A DNA stretch of 11,277 bases from an uncultured Eubacteriales bacterium (lineage in GTDB: Bacteria; Bacillota_A; Clostridia; Christensenellales; Aristaeellaceae): NCBI GenBank assembly GCA_900553645.1, contig USEE01000021.1, positions 1 through 11,277 on the forward strand, in the 5' to 3' direction. Below the pieces are notes generated by a model. The model was given only the letters and a program-made list of their open reading frames with translations. It did not search any database and was not told the origin of the DNA. Within the stretch, counting starts at the first letter, position 1; every line of letters starts with the position of its first letter. Positions 1 through 6,458 of the stretch are shown here, piece after piece. The position numbers were made by a program, and so were the translations under genes.

Positions 1-40
1 TGCCTAGTCTCGTGGGCTCGGAGATGTGTATAAGAGACAG
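1..40 (+). other. Illumina Nextera adapter left on the contig end (artefact)
   Basis: Bases 7-40 match the 34-nt Nextera read-2 transposase adapter. The last 19 of these (22-40, AGATGTGTATAAGAGACAG) are the Tn5 mosaic end. Bases 1-6 (TGCCTA) match the inner six bases of i7 index N706 as written in the primer (CATGCCTA); this index match is from memory and is less certain than the adapter itself. The stretch is sequencing-library DNA that survived trimming, not a genomic transposon. Translated, it gives the artefact peptide MGSEMCIRDS, which appears fused to the following reading frame. Genomic sequence starts at about base 41. Confidence 0.97.
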
Positions 41-41
41 C

Positions 42-965
42 TGCGGCTGCCTTGACTTGAAGCCATGCGAACCCGCGACGAGCGATGCTTCTGAACAGAC
101 AGACGACGCGGCTTCATCCGACGACGATCTAGCCGTGCAGAACGCCGCGGGCGCGTGCGAACAGCCTGAACAGACTGAAACGGCAGAGGAGCGTTCGCAC
201 ATGATACGCGTGCTGGGCGCGTCTATCGCGGGCGAGAAGGATTCCGAGCTGAGCGACGAGCAACTGAGCAAGCTGATCGAAAGCACGCTGCGCGGTATGC
301 TGAAAAAGCTGGGCGCGTGCGGAGATTCGAGTGAGACAGGGGATAGCGCTAAGACAGAAAGTGCAACTTCACCATCTTCGGAAACGACGGCGGCTAAGGC
401 AGGGACAGAAGCACAGCCTGAAACCGAAAAATCAGCGGACGAACAGACCGCAACCAGCATCGAGACACCGACTGAAAATGCGCCCGGCCAAGCCGAAACA
501 TACGAGTATTACTACTCAGACCCAGCCGAAACAGCCGCCGAGGACGCGGCGGTTGACGCGCTGATTGCCGAAAGCGAACTGACCGAAGCGGCGCAGGAGC
601 CGACCGAGCAGGATACCGGCTCTATGCAAAAGTGGCTGCTGGAGGGGCAGTGCTCACAGGAGCGCGCGTGGCCTGAAAACTGCGCTGAGCTGAAGCGCCT
701 GTTCCAAAACGCGGTGCGCGCGTATCCCGTGGACGCGCCCGGCTTCATATTTGTGCGCGCGCCCATGGCGGGCGGCGGCGACTGCGCGGTGGGCGTAAAG
801 TGCGAGGACGGCCTGCCCTCTGAAGTAATGTACCTGATACCCGGCCGCTATTCGGCCGAACCGCCCGCCGGGCTGGAGGGCTACGCATGGCGCGAAGGCG
901 CGGGCGGCGGCTTCTGGATGGCGCGGCAGGACGCGTACACGGGCGTAATGCTGTTCGACAAATGA
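42..965 (+). CDS. Acidic low-complexity protein of unknown function, 5'-truncated
   Basis: This is the 3' part (307 codons) of a gene whose beginning is lost at the contig end; the apparent start inside the adapter is false. The product is very acidic and rich in Ala, Glu, Thr, Ser and Gln over about its first 200 residues, with few hydrophobic stretches, so that part is probably disordered. One short helical-looking segment (from MIRVLGAS to LKKLGAC) interrupts it. The last 110 or so residues, from MQKWLLEG onward, are better ordered: they contain Trp, Tyr, Phe and Gly-rich turns and end in GVMLFDK, which suggests a small folded C-terminal domain. I see no signal peptide or membrane segment in what remains. 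An internal ATG at 201 follows GAGGAG (187-192) with 9 nt spacing, but the residues before it have the same composition, so upstream coding is more likely. I do not recognise the family. Confidence 0.7.
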   Translation, partial: CGCLDLKPCEPATSDASEQTDDAASSDDDLAVQNAAGACEQPEQTETAEERSHMIRVLGASIAGEKDSELSDEQLSKLIESTLRGMLKKLGACGDSSETGDSAKTESATSPSSETTAAKAGTEAQPETEKSADEQTATSIETPTENAPGQAETYEYYYSDPAETAAEDAAVDALIAESELTEAAQEPTEQDTGSMQKWLLEGQCSQERAWPENCAELKRLFQNAVRAYPVDAPGFIFVRAPMAGGGDCAVGVKCEDGLPSEVMYLIPGRYSAEPPAGLEGYAWREGAGGGFWMARQDAYTGVMLFDK

Positions 966-979
966 ATGGGAAGGAGCAC

Positions 980-1015
980 ATGTGCGGCGCGGATGCAGCC
1001 ATTTGCGCGAAATAA
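980..1015 (+). CDS. Possible 11-codon mini-ORF behind a strong ribosome binding site
   Basis: GGGAAGGAG (968-976) lies 3 nt before an ATG that opens a frame reading MCGADAAICAK and a stop. The ATG at 962, which overlaps the stop of the preceding gene (ATGA), is in the same frame and would give 17 residues. GCGCG (1005-1009) can pair with CGCGC (1018-1022) around the stop codon. The Shine-Dalgarno is as good as those of the real genes here, yet no gene follows. It could be a coupled short peptide, the remnant of a lost downstream gene, or chance. No function can be assigned. Confidence 0.25.
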   Translation: MCGADAAICAK

Positions 1016-1055
1016 AACGCGCCGTACATGCGCTTGTCATGCGCCGATAATAAAA

Positions 1056-1069
1056 ATTAACCGGTTAAT
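1056..1069. promoter_or_regulatory. 14-bp perfect palindrome, candidate operator
   Basis: ATTAACCGGTTAAT is a perfect 14-bp palindrome with a CCGG centre, ending 20 bp before the -35 hexamer of the methyltransferase promoter. Symmetric sites with a central CG are usual for LacI-type and several other dimeric regulators. About one such palindrome is expected by chance in a window of this size, so its position is the main argument. Confidence 0.35.
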
Positions 1070-1089
1070 CAAAAAATAACGTGCGCGCC

Positions 1090-1118
1090 TTGAAAATCGT
1101 AATAGAAATTGGTATAGT
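1090..1118 (+). promoter_or_regulatory. Sigma-A type promoter for the methyltransferase gene
   Basis: The -35 hexamer TTGAAA (1090-1095) and the -10 hexamer TATAGT (1113-1118) are separated by exactly 17 bp in a locally AT-rich stretch. Transcription would start near 1125, about 27 nt before the preferred ATG at 1152. Confidence 0.7.
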
Positions 1119-1151
1119 AGATATGTAATACTTATAAAAGTGAGATCAGAA

Positions 1152-2174
1152 ATGCTTGCTGTTTTACTTGCCCCTCATCAGAATTGTAGATATCAGGCGT
1201 CGATAGAACAGTTGTCACGGGTTGAATTACAATTGACGTTAAAGGCAGTCGGCCTGGACGCGCAGGTGTGCGAGCGCGTTTATGCCGGCCATACGGCGTT
1301 ATGCGTGGATGTACCCTGCGATGACGAGCGTCTGAATCGGTTGCTTTCGGGTCTGTCCAGCGCCTACATGGTCTGCCGCGCACAGCCCGACGGCGCGCTG
1401 TATCCGCTGTATGGGCGCAAGGCCGCATTGCTGGGCGAGGACTTGTCCGGCATACTCAAGTATAAGGGCAAGACTGCCGAGACGTTTACGCACCTGCTTT
1501 TGAACGTGGCGCGCCTGAGCGGCGCTTATGCGCTTAGCGATAAACCGCTGGACGTGCTGGATCCCGTATGCGGCAGGGGTACTACGCTGCTGGAGGCCAT
1601 AAACTCCGGCGACAACGCGCTGGGCATGGATGTGGACGGCAAGGCAATCGACGAACTCAAGACTTTCTTAAAACGCTATCTTACCTATCACAAATTAAAA
1701 CATTCCGTTGCGACCGGTTCGCTGACTGCGCAGGGCAAATCGTATCCGATGTGGCAATTTTCGACCGCTAATGACGCAGACGCGTACAGGGCGGGCGATA
1801 CGCGCACATTGGGCGCTGTGGTATGTGACACGCTGCTGGCCGATAAGGTAATGCCACGCAGGAAGTTTCATATCATCGCGGGCGACCTGCCTTACGGGGT
1901 TCAGCACGCGCCCCACGCAGGGCGCGGCCAAAGCCCGATAGAAAGCTTTACCGCACAGGCAGTGCCCGTGTGGGCAAGGTTGCTTGCGCCGGGCGGCGCG
2001 CTGGCGCTGTCGTTTAACACATATACGCTGAAACGGCAGACATTGCGCGAGCAGATGAAAAAAAGCGGTCTGGACGTAATGGAGGGCGGCCCATACGATG
2101 CAATGGAACATTGGGTGGAGCAGGCAGTAAATCGCGACATTGTCGTGGCGGTACGCCACCCGGCGAAAACGTGA
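1152..2174 (+). CDS. TRM11/UPF0020-type SAM-dependent RNA methyltransferase
   Basis: The 340-residue product has a Rossmann methyltransferase domain in its C-terminal two thirds. SAM-binding motif I is LDPVCGRGTTLLEA (136-149), the acidic motif II is GMDVD (158-162), and the catalytic motif IV is GDLPYGVQH (244-252). That D-x-P-Y-G form is typical of the Trm11/TrmG10/UPF0020 group, which methylates exocyclic amines of guanine in tRNA or rRNA. Residues 102-123 (KYKGKTAETFTHLLLNVA region) resemble the linker before motif I in Firmicutes members. The N-terminal 80 residues may be a divergent RNA-binding part; I cannot see a clear THUMP domain. The ATG at 1152 is preferred to the in-frame GTG at 1140, which has no Shine-Dalgarno and lies close to the predicted transcript start, but 1152 also has only a weak one. 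The RNA target is unknown. Confidence 0.85.
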   Translation: MLAVLLAPHQNCRYQASIEQLSRVELQLTLKAVGLDAQVCERVYAGHTALCVDVPCDDERLNRLLSGLSSAYMVCRAQPDGALYPLYGRKAALLGEDLSGILKYKGKTAETFTHLLLNVARLSGAYALSDKPLDVLDPVCGRGTTLLEAINSGDNALGMDVDGKAIDELKTFLKRYLTYHKLKHSVATGSLTAQGKSYPMWQFSTANDADAYRAGDTRTLGAVVCDTLLADKVMPRRKFHIIAGDLPYGVQHAPHAGRGQSPIESFTAQAVPVWARLLAPGGALALSFNTYTLKRQTLREQMKKSGLDVMEGGPYDAMEHWVEQAVNRDIVVAVRHPAKT

Positions 2175-2317
2175 CCTATCCGGATGCGCATATACCCACA
2201 TGAATAAGCAGGGACGGATGCGAATACAATTAATTACAGGCTGATGCATGGCAGGCCTTCGATATCCGAGATGACAAGTCAAATGGCGGAAGACGCATTT
2301 CAAAAAGAAGCCCTTGG

Positions 2318-2337
2318 GAGCAGTAAAAATACTGCTC
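2318..2337 (+). terminator. Perfect hairpin, weak terminator or leader element
   Basis: GAGCAGTA (2318-2325) and TACTGCTC (2330-2337) form a perfect 8-bp stem with an AAAA loop. The bases after it (AGTTTCTGATTC) are only weakly T-rich, so it is a poor canonical intrinsic terminator. It may end the methyltransferase transcript, or be part of the rho leader. Confidence 0.4.
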
Positions 2338-2401
2338 AGTTTCTGATTCGACTTCCTATGAAATGCCGCGGGGCTGTTTGAACGGGATGTGTTTTAAAAG
2401 T

Positions 2402-2453
2402 GGGTGAATATGCACCCCTCCCGCATTATCTGACTTAATTTCAGCATTGCGGG
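2402..2453 (+). promoter_or_regulatory. Tandem hairpins in the rho upstream region
   Basis: GGGTG (2402-2406) pairs with CACCC (2413-2417) around a 6-nt loop. Just after it, CCCGCA (2420-2425) pairs with TGCGGG (2448-2453), with an inner CTGA/TCAG pairing (2430-2433 with 2441-2444). The sequence then continues TAAGGCTTTTAAC. The closely spaced stems suggest a structured RNA; whether it controls rho is inference. Confidence 0.35.
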
Positions 2454-2637
2454 TAAGGCTTTTAACTGCATTCAGGTTGGTTTATTGACTGACGATTGAA
2501 ACGCATGCCTGTGCGATGCGAAGGCAGCGATGTTTTCCAGACGACTGCCATAGTGGAGAGGCGTCCGTTCACACATTTCTTTTTTAGACATTTGGCATAT
2601 GCGCAATTGGCATATCCGGAACCCGGAAGGAGCATTT

Positions 2638-4719
2638 ATGGATTACAAAACGTTATACGGCAAGACAGTAATCGAACTGCGCACCATCGCGCGGCAGTAC
2701 GGCGTGAAATTACCGGCCGGAATCAATAAAGAGGGTATAATTGAAAAACTGCTGGCAGCATATCAGAAGGTGCTGGACGAGCGCGAGGCGGATGACGCGG
2801 CGCAGGCACAGAGCCAGCCCGCTGCGCTTGCTGAAAACGCGGGCGAAAGCCAGCAAAGCGGTGTTCAGGCAGAAAGTGAAGCCGCTCAGACCGACGCGGC
2901 CGAAAGCGTGCCTGTATCGGGCGATGCGGCGGCTGAAACCACACAAAATACTGTAAAGTCTGCGGAACTGCTTCAGCCGCGCCCGACGCAATCGCGTCCA
3001 GCGCCGGTCAATGTGAACCGCGACTTTGCGCGCCCGGTACAGCGCCCAATTTCAGCCGAAGCTGCGGCCGATATGCAGCCGGGTGATCCCGCGCCGACAT
3101 ATCAGCGCGCACCCATGCGCCCGAATGAAAACGCATATTCGCGCCCCACGTATCAGGCGATGCAGCCGGGCGGCGACGCGGGTCAGTACCCCCGCCGCGA
3201 TGACATGCGCGCGCGTCAGCAATATGCGCCGCGTGCCGAACGCAGCTATTCGCCCGCCGCGCCGCGCACTTATCAACCGAATGCATATCAGCCGGGCTAT
3301 CAGGATAGAAACGGCCGCACGCCCGTGCTTAGCCGTACATATTCTGACGCGCCCCATCAGACGCTGCGCGAAGCCCCGTACAACCCATCCGACGTGCAAA
3401 CGGGCGATTATCGCAAGCCTCAGCAGGACTATTCATATCAGCAGCCGCGCCAGTATGCGCCCCGCTCGCGTTATGATGAGATCGATGCGGACGGCCACCG
3501 CACGCCTTACTATAACGCCGAGTACGGTACGTCCAATCCCGCCGTACCCGAAATGCTGCACAGCGGCGAATGCGGCGACGGCGAGGGCGTATTAGAGATA
3601 ATGCCCGACGGCTACGGCTTCCTGCGCGCCGAAAACTATAAGCAGGGCCCCAATGACGTGTACCTGTCCATCGCGCAGATACGCCGGTTCTGCCTGCGCA
3701 CGGGCGACCTCGTGACCGGCAAGACCCGCGCCAATCGCGATGGCGACCGCTATCGCGCGCTGCTGTACATAACCGCCGTCAACGGCCAGTCGCCCGAGTC
3801 TGCGGTCAACCGCCGCGCGTTCGATGAGCTAACCCCGATATACCCGCAGGAACGGATTAAGCTGGAAAACGAAAACAACGCGACCGATCTTGCGATACGC
3901 TGCATCGACATGATCTCGCCCATTGGCAAGGGCCAGCGCGGTCTGATAGTCGCGCCGCCCAAGGCCGGCAAGACCGTGCTGCTCAAAAAAATTGCGAACG
4001 CCATCACCGAGAACTATCCCGACATAAAGCTTATCGTGCTGCTGATTGACGAGCGTCCCGAGGAAGTAACCGATATGCAGCGCTCTATCAAGGGCGACGT
4101 GGTATACTCTACATTCGACGAGCAGCCCGAAAACCACACTACTATGGCTGAAATCGTGCTGGAGCGCGCCAAGCGTCTGGTCGAGCATGGTCAGGACGTT
4201 GTGGTGCTGCTGGATTCGCTCACGCGACTGGCGCGCGCGTATAACCTCGTCGTGCCGCCGTCCGGGCGCACGCTGTCGGGCGGTCTGGATCCTGCGGCGC
4301 TGTTTAAGCCCAAGCGCTTCTTCGGCGCGGCGCGCAATATCGAGGGCGGCGGAAGCCTTACCATAATCGCAACCGCTCTGGTCGAAACCGGCAGCCGCAT
4401 GGACGAAATCATATTCGAGGAGTTCAAGGGCACCGGCAATATGGAAATCCACCTTGACCGCAAGCTGTCCGAAAAGCGGATATTCCCGGCCATCGACCTC
4501 AACAAGTCCGGCACGCGCCGCGACGATCTGCTGCTGAGCCAGAAGGAGCTGGAGGCGACGTACAACATGCGCCGCATACTCTCGGGCGGCAACAATCAGG
4601 AGGCCGCCGAACAGCTCATCGGTATGCTGTCCAAGACGCCTAACAACGATGAGTTCTTCAAGCGCTTAAAAGAAGGCGTTGCCGCATGGAAAAAGGAAGG
4701 CTATACCATCGGTAAGTAA
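2638..4719 (+). CDS. rho: Transcription termination factor Rho with a long disordered insertion
   Basis: Rho is the hexameric RNA-dependent ATPase that translocates along nascent RNA and ends transcription. The 693-residue product is far longer than E. coli Rho (419). In order: a Rho N-terminal helical domain (about 1-45); an acidic Ala/Glu/Gln-rich stretch (46-110); an Arg/Tyr/Gln/Pro-rich stretch (111-305); the cold-shock-like RNA-binding domain (about 314-380, with DGYGFLR at 324-330); and the ATPase domain. The latter shows Walker A APPKAGKT (439-446), [10 protein letters not shown] (471-480), Walker [17 protein letters not shown] (521-536) and the secondary RNA-binding region [20 protein letters not shown] (571-590). 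Every core motif I checked is present, so the protein should be active. The ATG at 2638 follows GGAAGGAG with normal spacing, which excludes the upstream in-frame start at 2599. rpmE lies downstream with its own promoter. Confidence 0.98.
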   Translation: MDYKTLYGKTVIELRTIARQYGVKLPAGINKEGIIEKLLAAYQKVLDEREADDAAQAQSQPAALAENAGESQQSGVQAESEAAQTDAAESVPVSGDAAAETTQNTVKSAELLQPRPTQSRPAPVNVNRDFARPVQRPISAEAAADMQPGDPAPTYQRAPMRPNENAYSRPTYQAMQPGGDAGQYPRRDDMRARQQYAPRAERSYSPAAPRTYQPNAYQPGYQDRNGRTPVLSRTYSDAPHQTLREAPYNPSDVQTGDYRKPQQDYSYQQPRQYAPRSRYDEIDADGHRTPYYNAEYGTSNPAVPEMLHSGECGDGEGVLEIMPDGYGFLRAENYKQGPNDVYLSIAQIRRFCLRTGDLVTGKTRANRDGDRYRALLYITAVNGQSPESAVNRRAFDELTPIYPQERIKLENENNATDLAIRCIDMISPIGKGQRGLIVAPPKAGKTVLLKKIANAITENYPDIKLIVLLIDERPEEVTDMQRSIKGDVVYSTFDEQPENHTTMAEIVLERAKRLVEHGQDVVVLLDSLTRLARAYNLVVPPSGRTLSGGLDPAALFKPKRFFGAARNIEGGGSLTIIATALVETGSRMDEIIFEEFKGTGNMEIHLDRKLSEKRIFPAIDLNKSGTRRDDLLLSQKELEATYNMRRILSGGNNQEAAEQLIGMLSKTPNNDEFFKRLKEGVAAWKKEGYTIGK

Positions 4720-4731
4720 CGCCCGGTGCGC

Positions 4732-4756
4732 CGGAATATACCTGAAATATATTCCG
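4732..4756 (+). terminator. 9-bp hairpin after rho, without a U-tract
   Basis: CGGAATATA (4732-4740) and TATATTCCG (4748-4756) form a perfect 9-bp stem with a 7-nt loop, starting 12 nt after the rho stop codon. No run of T follows, so it may protect or process the rho mRNA 3' end rather than act as a true intrinsic terminator. Confidence 0.4.
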
Positions 4757-4790
4757 TAAGGCTAATTAATTGTGAAAATACAAATTTGAG

Positions 4791-4819
4791 TTGCAAACGC
4801 AATCAAGCTGTGGTATAAT
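4791..4819 (+). promoter_or_regulatory. Sigma-A promoter with extended -10 for rpmE
   Basis: TTGCAA (4791-4796) and a consensus TATAAT (4814-4819) are 17 bp apart, and TGG immediately before the -10 forms an extended -10 element. This is the strongest promoter in the window, as suits a ribosomal protein gene. Transcription would start near 4826, giving a leader of about 57 nt. Confidence 0.85.
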
Positions 4820-4844
4820 AATGCTTGCGGTTTGCTGCGATGCT

Positions 4845-4862
4845 ATACGCCCTGCGGCGTAT
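4845..4862 (+). promoter_or_regulatory. Hairpin in the rpmE 5' leader
   Basis: ATACGCC (4845-4851) pairs perfectly with GGCGTAT (4856-4862) around a CTGC loop, ending 8 nt before the GAGGTGA Shine-Dalgarno of rpmE. Leader RNAs bound by bL31 are known in several bacterial groups, so this could be an autoregulatory element. A covariance-model search would decide. Confidence 0.4.
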
Positions 4863-4882
4863 TTAAATGTGAGGTGAGATCC

Positions 4883-5080
4883 GTGAAAGAGGGCATACAT
4901 CCTAAGTACGGCAAGGCGATCGTCCGTTGCGTATGCGGCGAGACTTTTGAGACCGGCTCGACGAAGAAGGAACTGCGCGTCGATATCTGCTCCAAGTGCC
5001 ATCCGTTCTTTACTGGCAAGCAGAAGCTGGTAGACACCGGCGGACGTGTTGATCGCTTCAAGAAGCGCTACGGCATGTAA
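4883..5080 (+). CDS. rpmE: 50S ribosomal protein bL31, zinc-binding type
   Basis: The 65-residue product is bL31, a protein of the large ribosomal subunit that contributes to the bridge with the small subunit. It opens [10 protein letters not shown] and shows the four-cysteine zinc ligand set: C16 and C18 (RCVCGETF), C36 and C39 ([12 protein letters not shown]). It is therefore the zinc-containing form, which in many bacteria is replaced by a cysteine-free paralogue under zinc limitation; no paralogue is in the window. The end, [13 protein letters not shown], is typical. Translation starts at GTG 4883 after GAGGTGA (4871-4877); the open frame continues upstream to 4832, but that part lies in the leader hairpin and has no binding site. 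It has its own promoter and terminator, so it is probably a single-gene transcript. Confidence 0.97.
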   Translation: MKEGIHPKYGKAIVRCVCGETFETGSTKKELRVDICSKCHPFFTGKQKLVDTGGRVDRFKKRYGM

Positions 5081-5150
5081 TTGCGGCGCAGCCTGCGGCT
5101 GCTCCGGTGCGTCATGCGCTTTTAATGAGGCATGTGATTTTTGCGAAATA

Positions 5151-5179
5151 CAGATCGGGGCAACGCCCGGTCTGTTTTT
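5151..5179 (+). terminator. Rho-independent terminator of rpmE
   Basis: CAGATCGGG (5151-5159) pairs with CCCGGTCTG (5166-5174), a 9-bp stem with one G-U pair and a 6-nt loop, followed directly by TTTTT (5175-5179). It is a textbook intrinsic terminator, 70 nt after the rpmE stop codon. A further small stem, GCAGCC/GGCTGC (5088-5102), precedes it. Confidence 0.92.
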
Positions 5180-5329
5180 CATTTACGCGCATTTTGCATA
5201 AATCCGGCGTCAGCGCTTTCACATATGCGGTTTTTTGCCACAATTGTAGGTTATAATATAAGCGAGGAAACAGCGCGTATCGCAAATCGGTATGCGCGTT
5301 GCCTACATATTACCTTGGGAGGAATCACT

Positions 5330-6364
5330 ATGGCGAAAAACAGCGGCGTCGTCTGCCCCAAGTACGACGTGGGCGGTCAGGCGGTAATGGAGGGCGTAAT
5401 GATGCGCTCGCCCGAACGCACGGCCGTGGCCGTGCGGCAGGAAAGCGGCAAGATCGTCGTGCGCGTAAAGCCCAACAAGCAGCTGGCTAAAAAATATAAA
5501 TTCCTGGGATGGCCCATAATCCGCGGCGTGGTCAACTTCTTTATGATGATGGTGCTGGGTATACAGACGCTTACCGAGTCTGCCGAAATGGCCGGCATGG
5601 AGGTCGAGGAGCCCAGCGAGTTTGAAAAGAAGATGGCCAAACGTCTGGGCAAGAGCGCCGAGGACGTAATGATGGGCGCGGCGGTTGTGCTGGCGCTGGC
5701 GATGTCGATCGGACTGTTCTTCGTACTGCCTACACTTATTGAGTCGTGGATTCGCCACGGCATGACCGGCGGCGTGGCCGACGCGGTGCTGTCGGGTGGG
5801 CAGAAGCTGTTTCTGAATCTGGTCGGCGGCATTATCCGAATCGCGATGTTCATCGGCTACATACTGCTTGTGCGCAATGTCAAGGAAATCAAGCGCACGT
5901 TCATGTACCACGGCGCGGAGCATAAGAGCATTCACTGTCTGGAGAACGGTCTGGAACTGACCGTCGAAAACGTCAAGAAGCAGTCGCGCCTGCATCCGCG
6001 CTGCGGCACCAGCTTCCTCGTATTTGTGTTCCTGATAAGCATAATCGTGTTCATATTCTTCGGCACCAACGACGGCGGCGCGCTCTCACGCGTGCTGTCA
6101 AGGCTGCTGCTTTTGCCCTTGGTCGCGGGCATATCTTATGAGGTGCTTAAAGGGCTGGCTCATGCTAACGACGAGCATCCTATCGTGCGCGCGCTCAAGT
6201 GGCCCGGCATGATGCTGCAAAAGCTGACCACCGCCGAGCCGGACGAAGATATGTGTCAGGTCGCGATTGAGTCGCTCAAGTGCGCGCTCAATACCGACGA
6301 CTGCATAAAGGAACAGTACGTGCTCGAAAGCGAAAAGCGCAAGGCCGAAAAGGCCGCGGGCTGA
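5330..6364 (+). CDS. DUF1385 family membrane protein (YqhQ-like)
   Basis: The 344-residue product belongs to DUF1385, the family of Bacillus subtilis YqhQ. It has the N-terminal signature GGQAVMEGVMMR (15-26), YHGAEHKSIHCLE (193-205), SRLHPRCGTSFL (219-230) and the C-terminal WPGMMLQKLTTAEPDEDM (291-308). Hydrophobic segments at about 115-137, 163-185, 228-245 and 257-270 predict four membrane passes. The conserved His, Glu and Cys residues between passes suggest metal or ligand binding, but the biochemical role is not known to me. ATG 5330 follows GGGAGG with good spacing; the open frame extends back to 5141, but that part overlaps the rpmE terminator and has no family similarity. It is the first gene of a likely operon with prmC (94 nt gap) and prfA. 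Confidence 0.93.
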   Translation: MAKNSGVVCPKYDVGGQAVMEGVMMRSPERTAVAVRQESGKIVVRVKPNKQLAKKYKFLGWPIIRGVVNFFMMMVLGIQTLTESAEMAGMEVEEPSEFEKKMAKRLGKSAEDVMMGAAVVLALAMSIGLFFVLPTLIESWIRHGMTGGVADAVLSGGQKLFLNLVGGIIRIAMFIGYILLVRNVKEIKRTFMYHGAEHKSIHCLENGLELTVENVKKQSRLHPRCGTSFLVFVFLISIIVFIFFGTNDGGALSRVLSRLLLLPLVAGISYEVLKGLAHANDEHPIVRALKWPGMMLQKLTTAEPDEDMCQVAIESLKCALNTDDCIKEQYVLESEKRKAEKAAG

Positions 6365-6458
6365 CGTACTTAATAAAATCCCGGGCGACATCCGGCCATA
6401 ACGCGCCGCCATGCCGCCCCTAATTTTGCCCGCACGGCGCGGGGGAAGCGGAGAACAT

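Larger units (their letters stand above)
2175..2637 (+). other. 463-nt gap before rho, probably including a long rho leader
   Basis: No convincing gene lies here. It contains three potential hairpins (2318-2337, 2402-2417 and 2420-2453), a 36-codon ORF without a clear Shine-Dalgarno (2271-2381), a 9-bp direct repeat (TTGGCATAT at 2592-2600 and 2607-2615) and G-poor pyrimidine-rich stretches (about 2413-2443 and 2567-2587). I could not find a well-spaced promoter. TTGACT at 2485-2490 has no matching -10 hexamer. Autogenous control of rho through its leader is known in E. coli and reported in other bacteria, so a regulatory role is plausible but inferred. Confidence 0.5.

Noticed and set aside
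12..41. Start codon and ten residues of an apparent N-terminus, and a Tn5-like mosaic end
   Set aside because: They lie wholly in the sequencing adapter and are not genomic.
1140..1151. GTG at 1140 as start of the methyltransferase gene
   Set aside because: It has no Shine-Dalgarno and lies about 15 nt after the predicted transcription start; ATG 1152 is more plausible, though not proven.
1695..2303. Long minus-strand frames, here and at 3829-4452, 5303-5995 and 10485-11240
   Set aside because: All are antisense to well-supported genes, their products show no family features, and GC-rich codon bias produces such shadows.
2496..2729. 77-residue + strand frame overlapping the rho start
   Set aside because: It is out of frame with rho, runs into the conserved rho coding region, and has no recognisable similarity or binding site.
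3026..3595. 189-residue + strand frame inside rho
   Set aside because: It is an arginine-rich shadow in another frame of the GC-rich rho insertion; the rho frame continues on both sides with conserved domains.
5252..5257. TATAAT as a promoter for the DUF1385 operon
   Set aside because: The -10 is perfect, but no acceptable -35 lies 16-18 bp upstream and there is no extended -10. A promoter is likely somewhere here, but I cannot define it.
5141..5329. 63-residue N-terminal extension of the DUF1385 protein
   Set aside because: It overlaps the rpmE terminator, and the good Shine-Dalgarno and the family signature start at ATG 5330.
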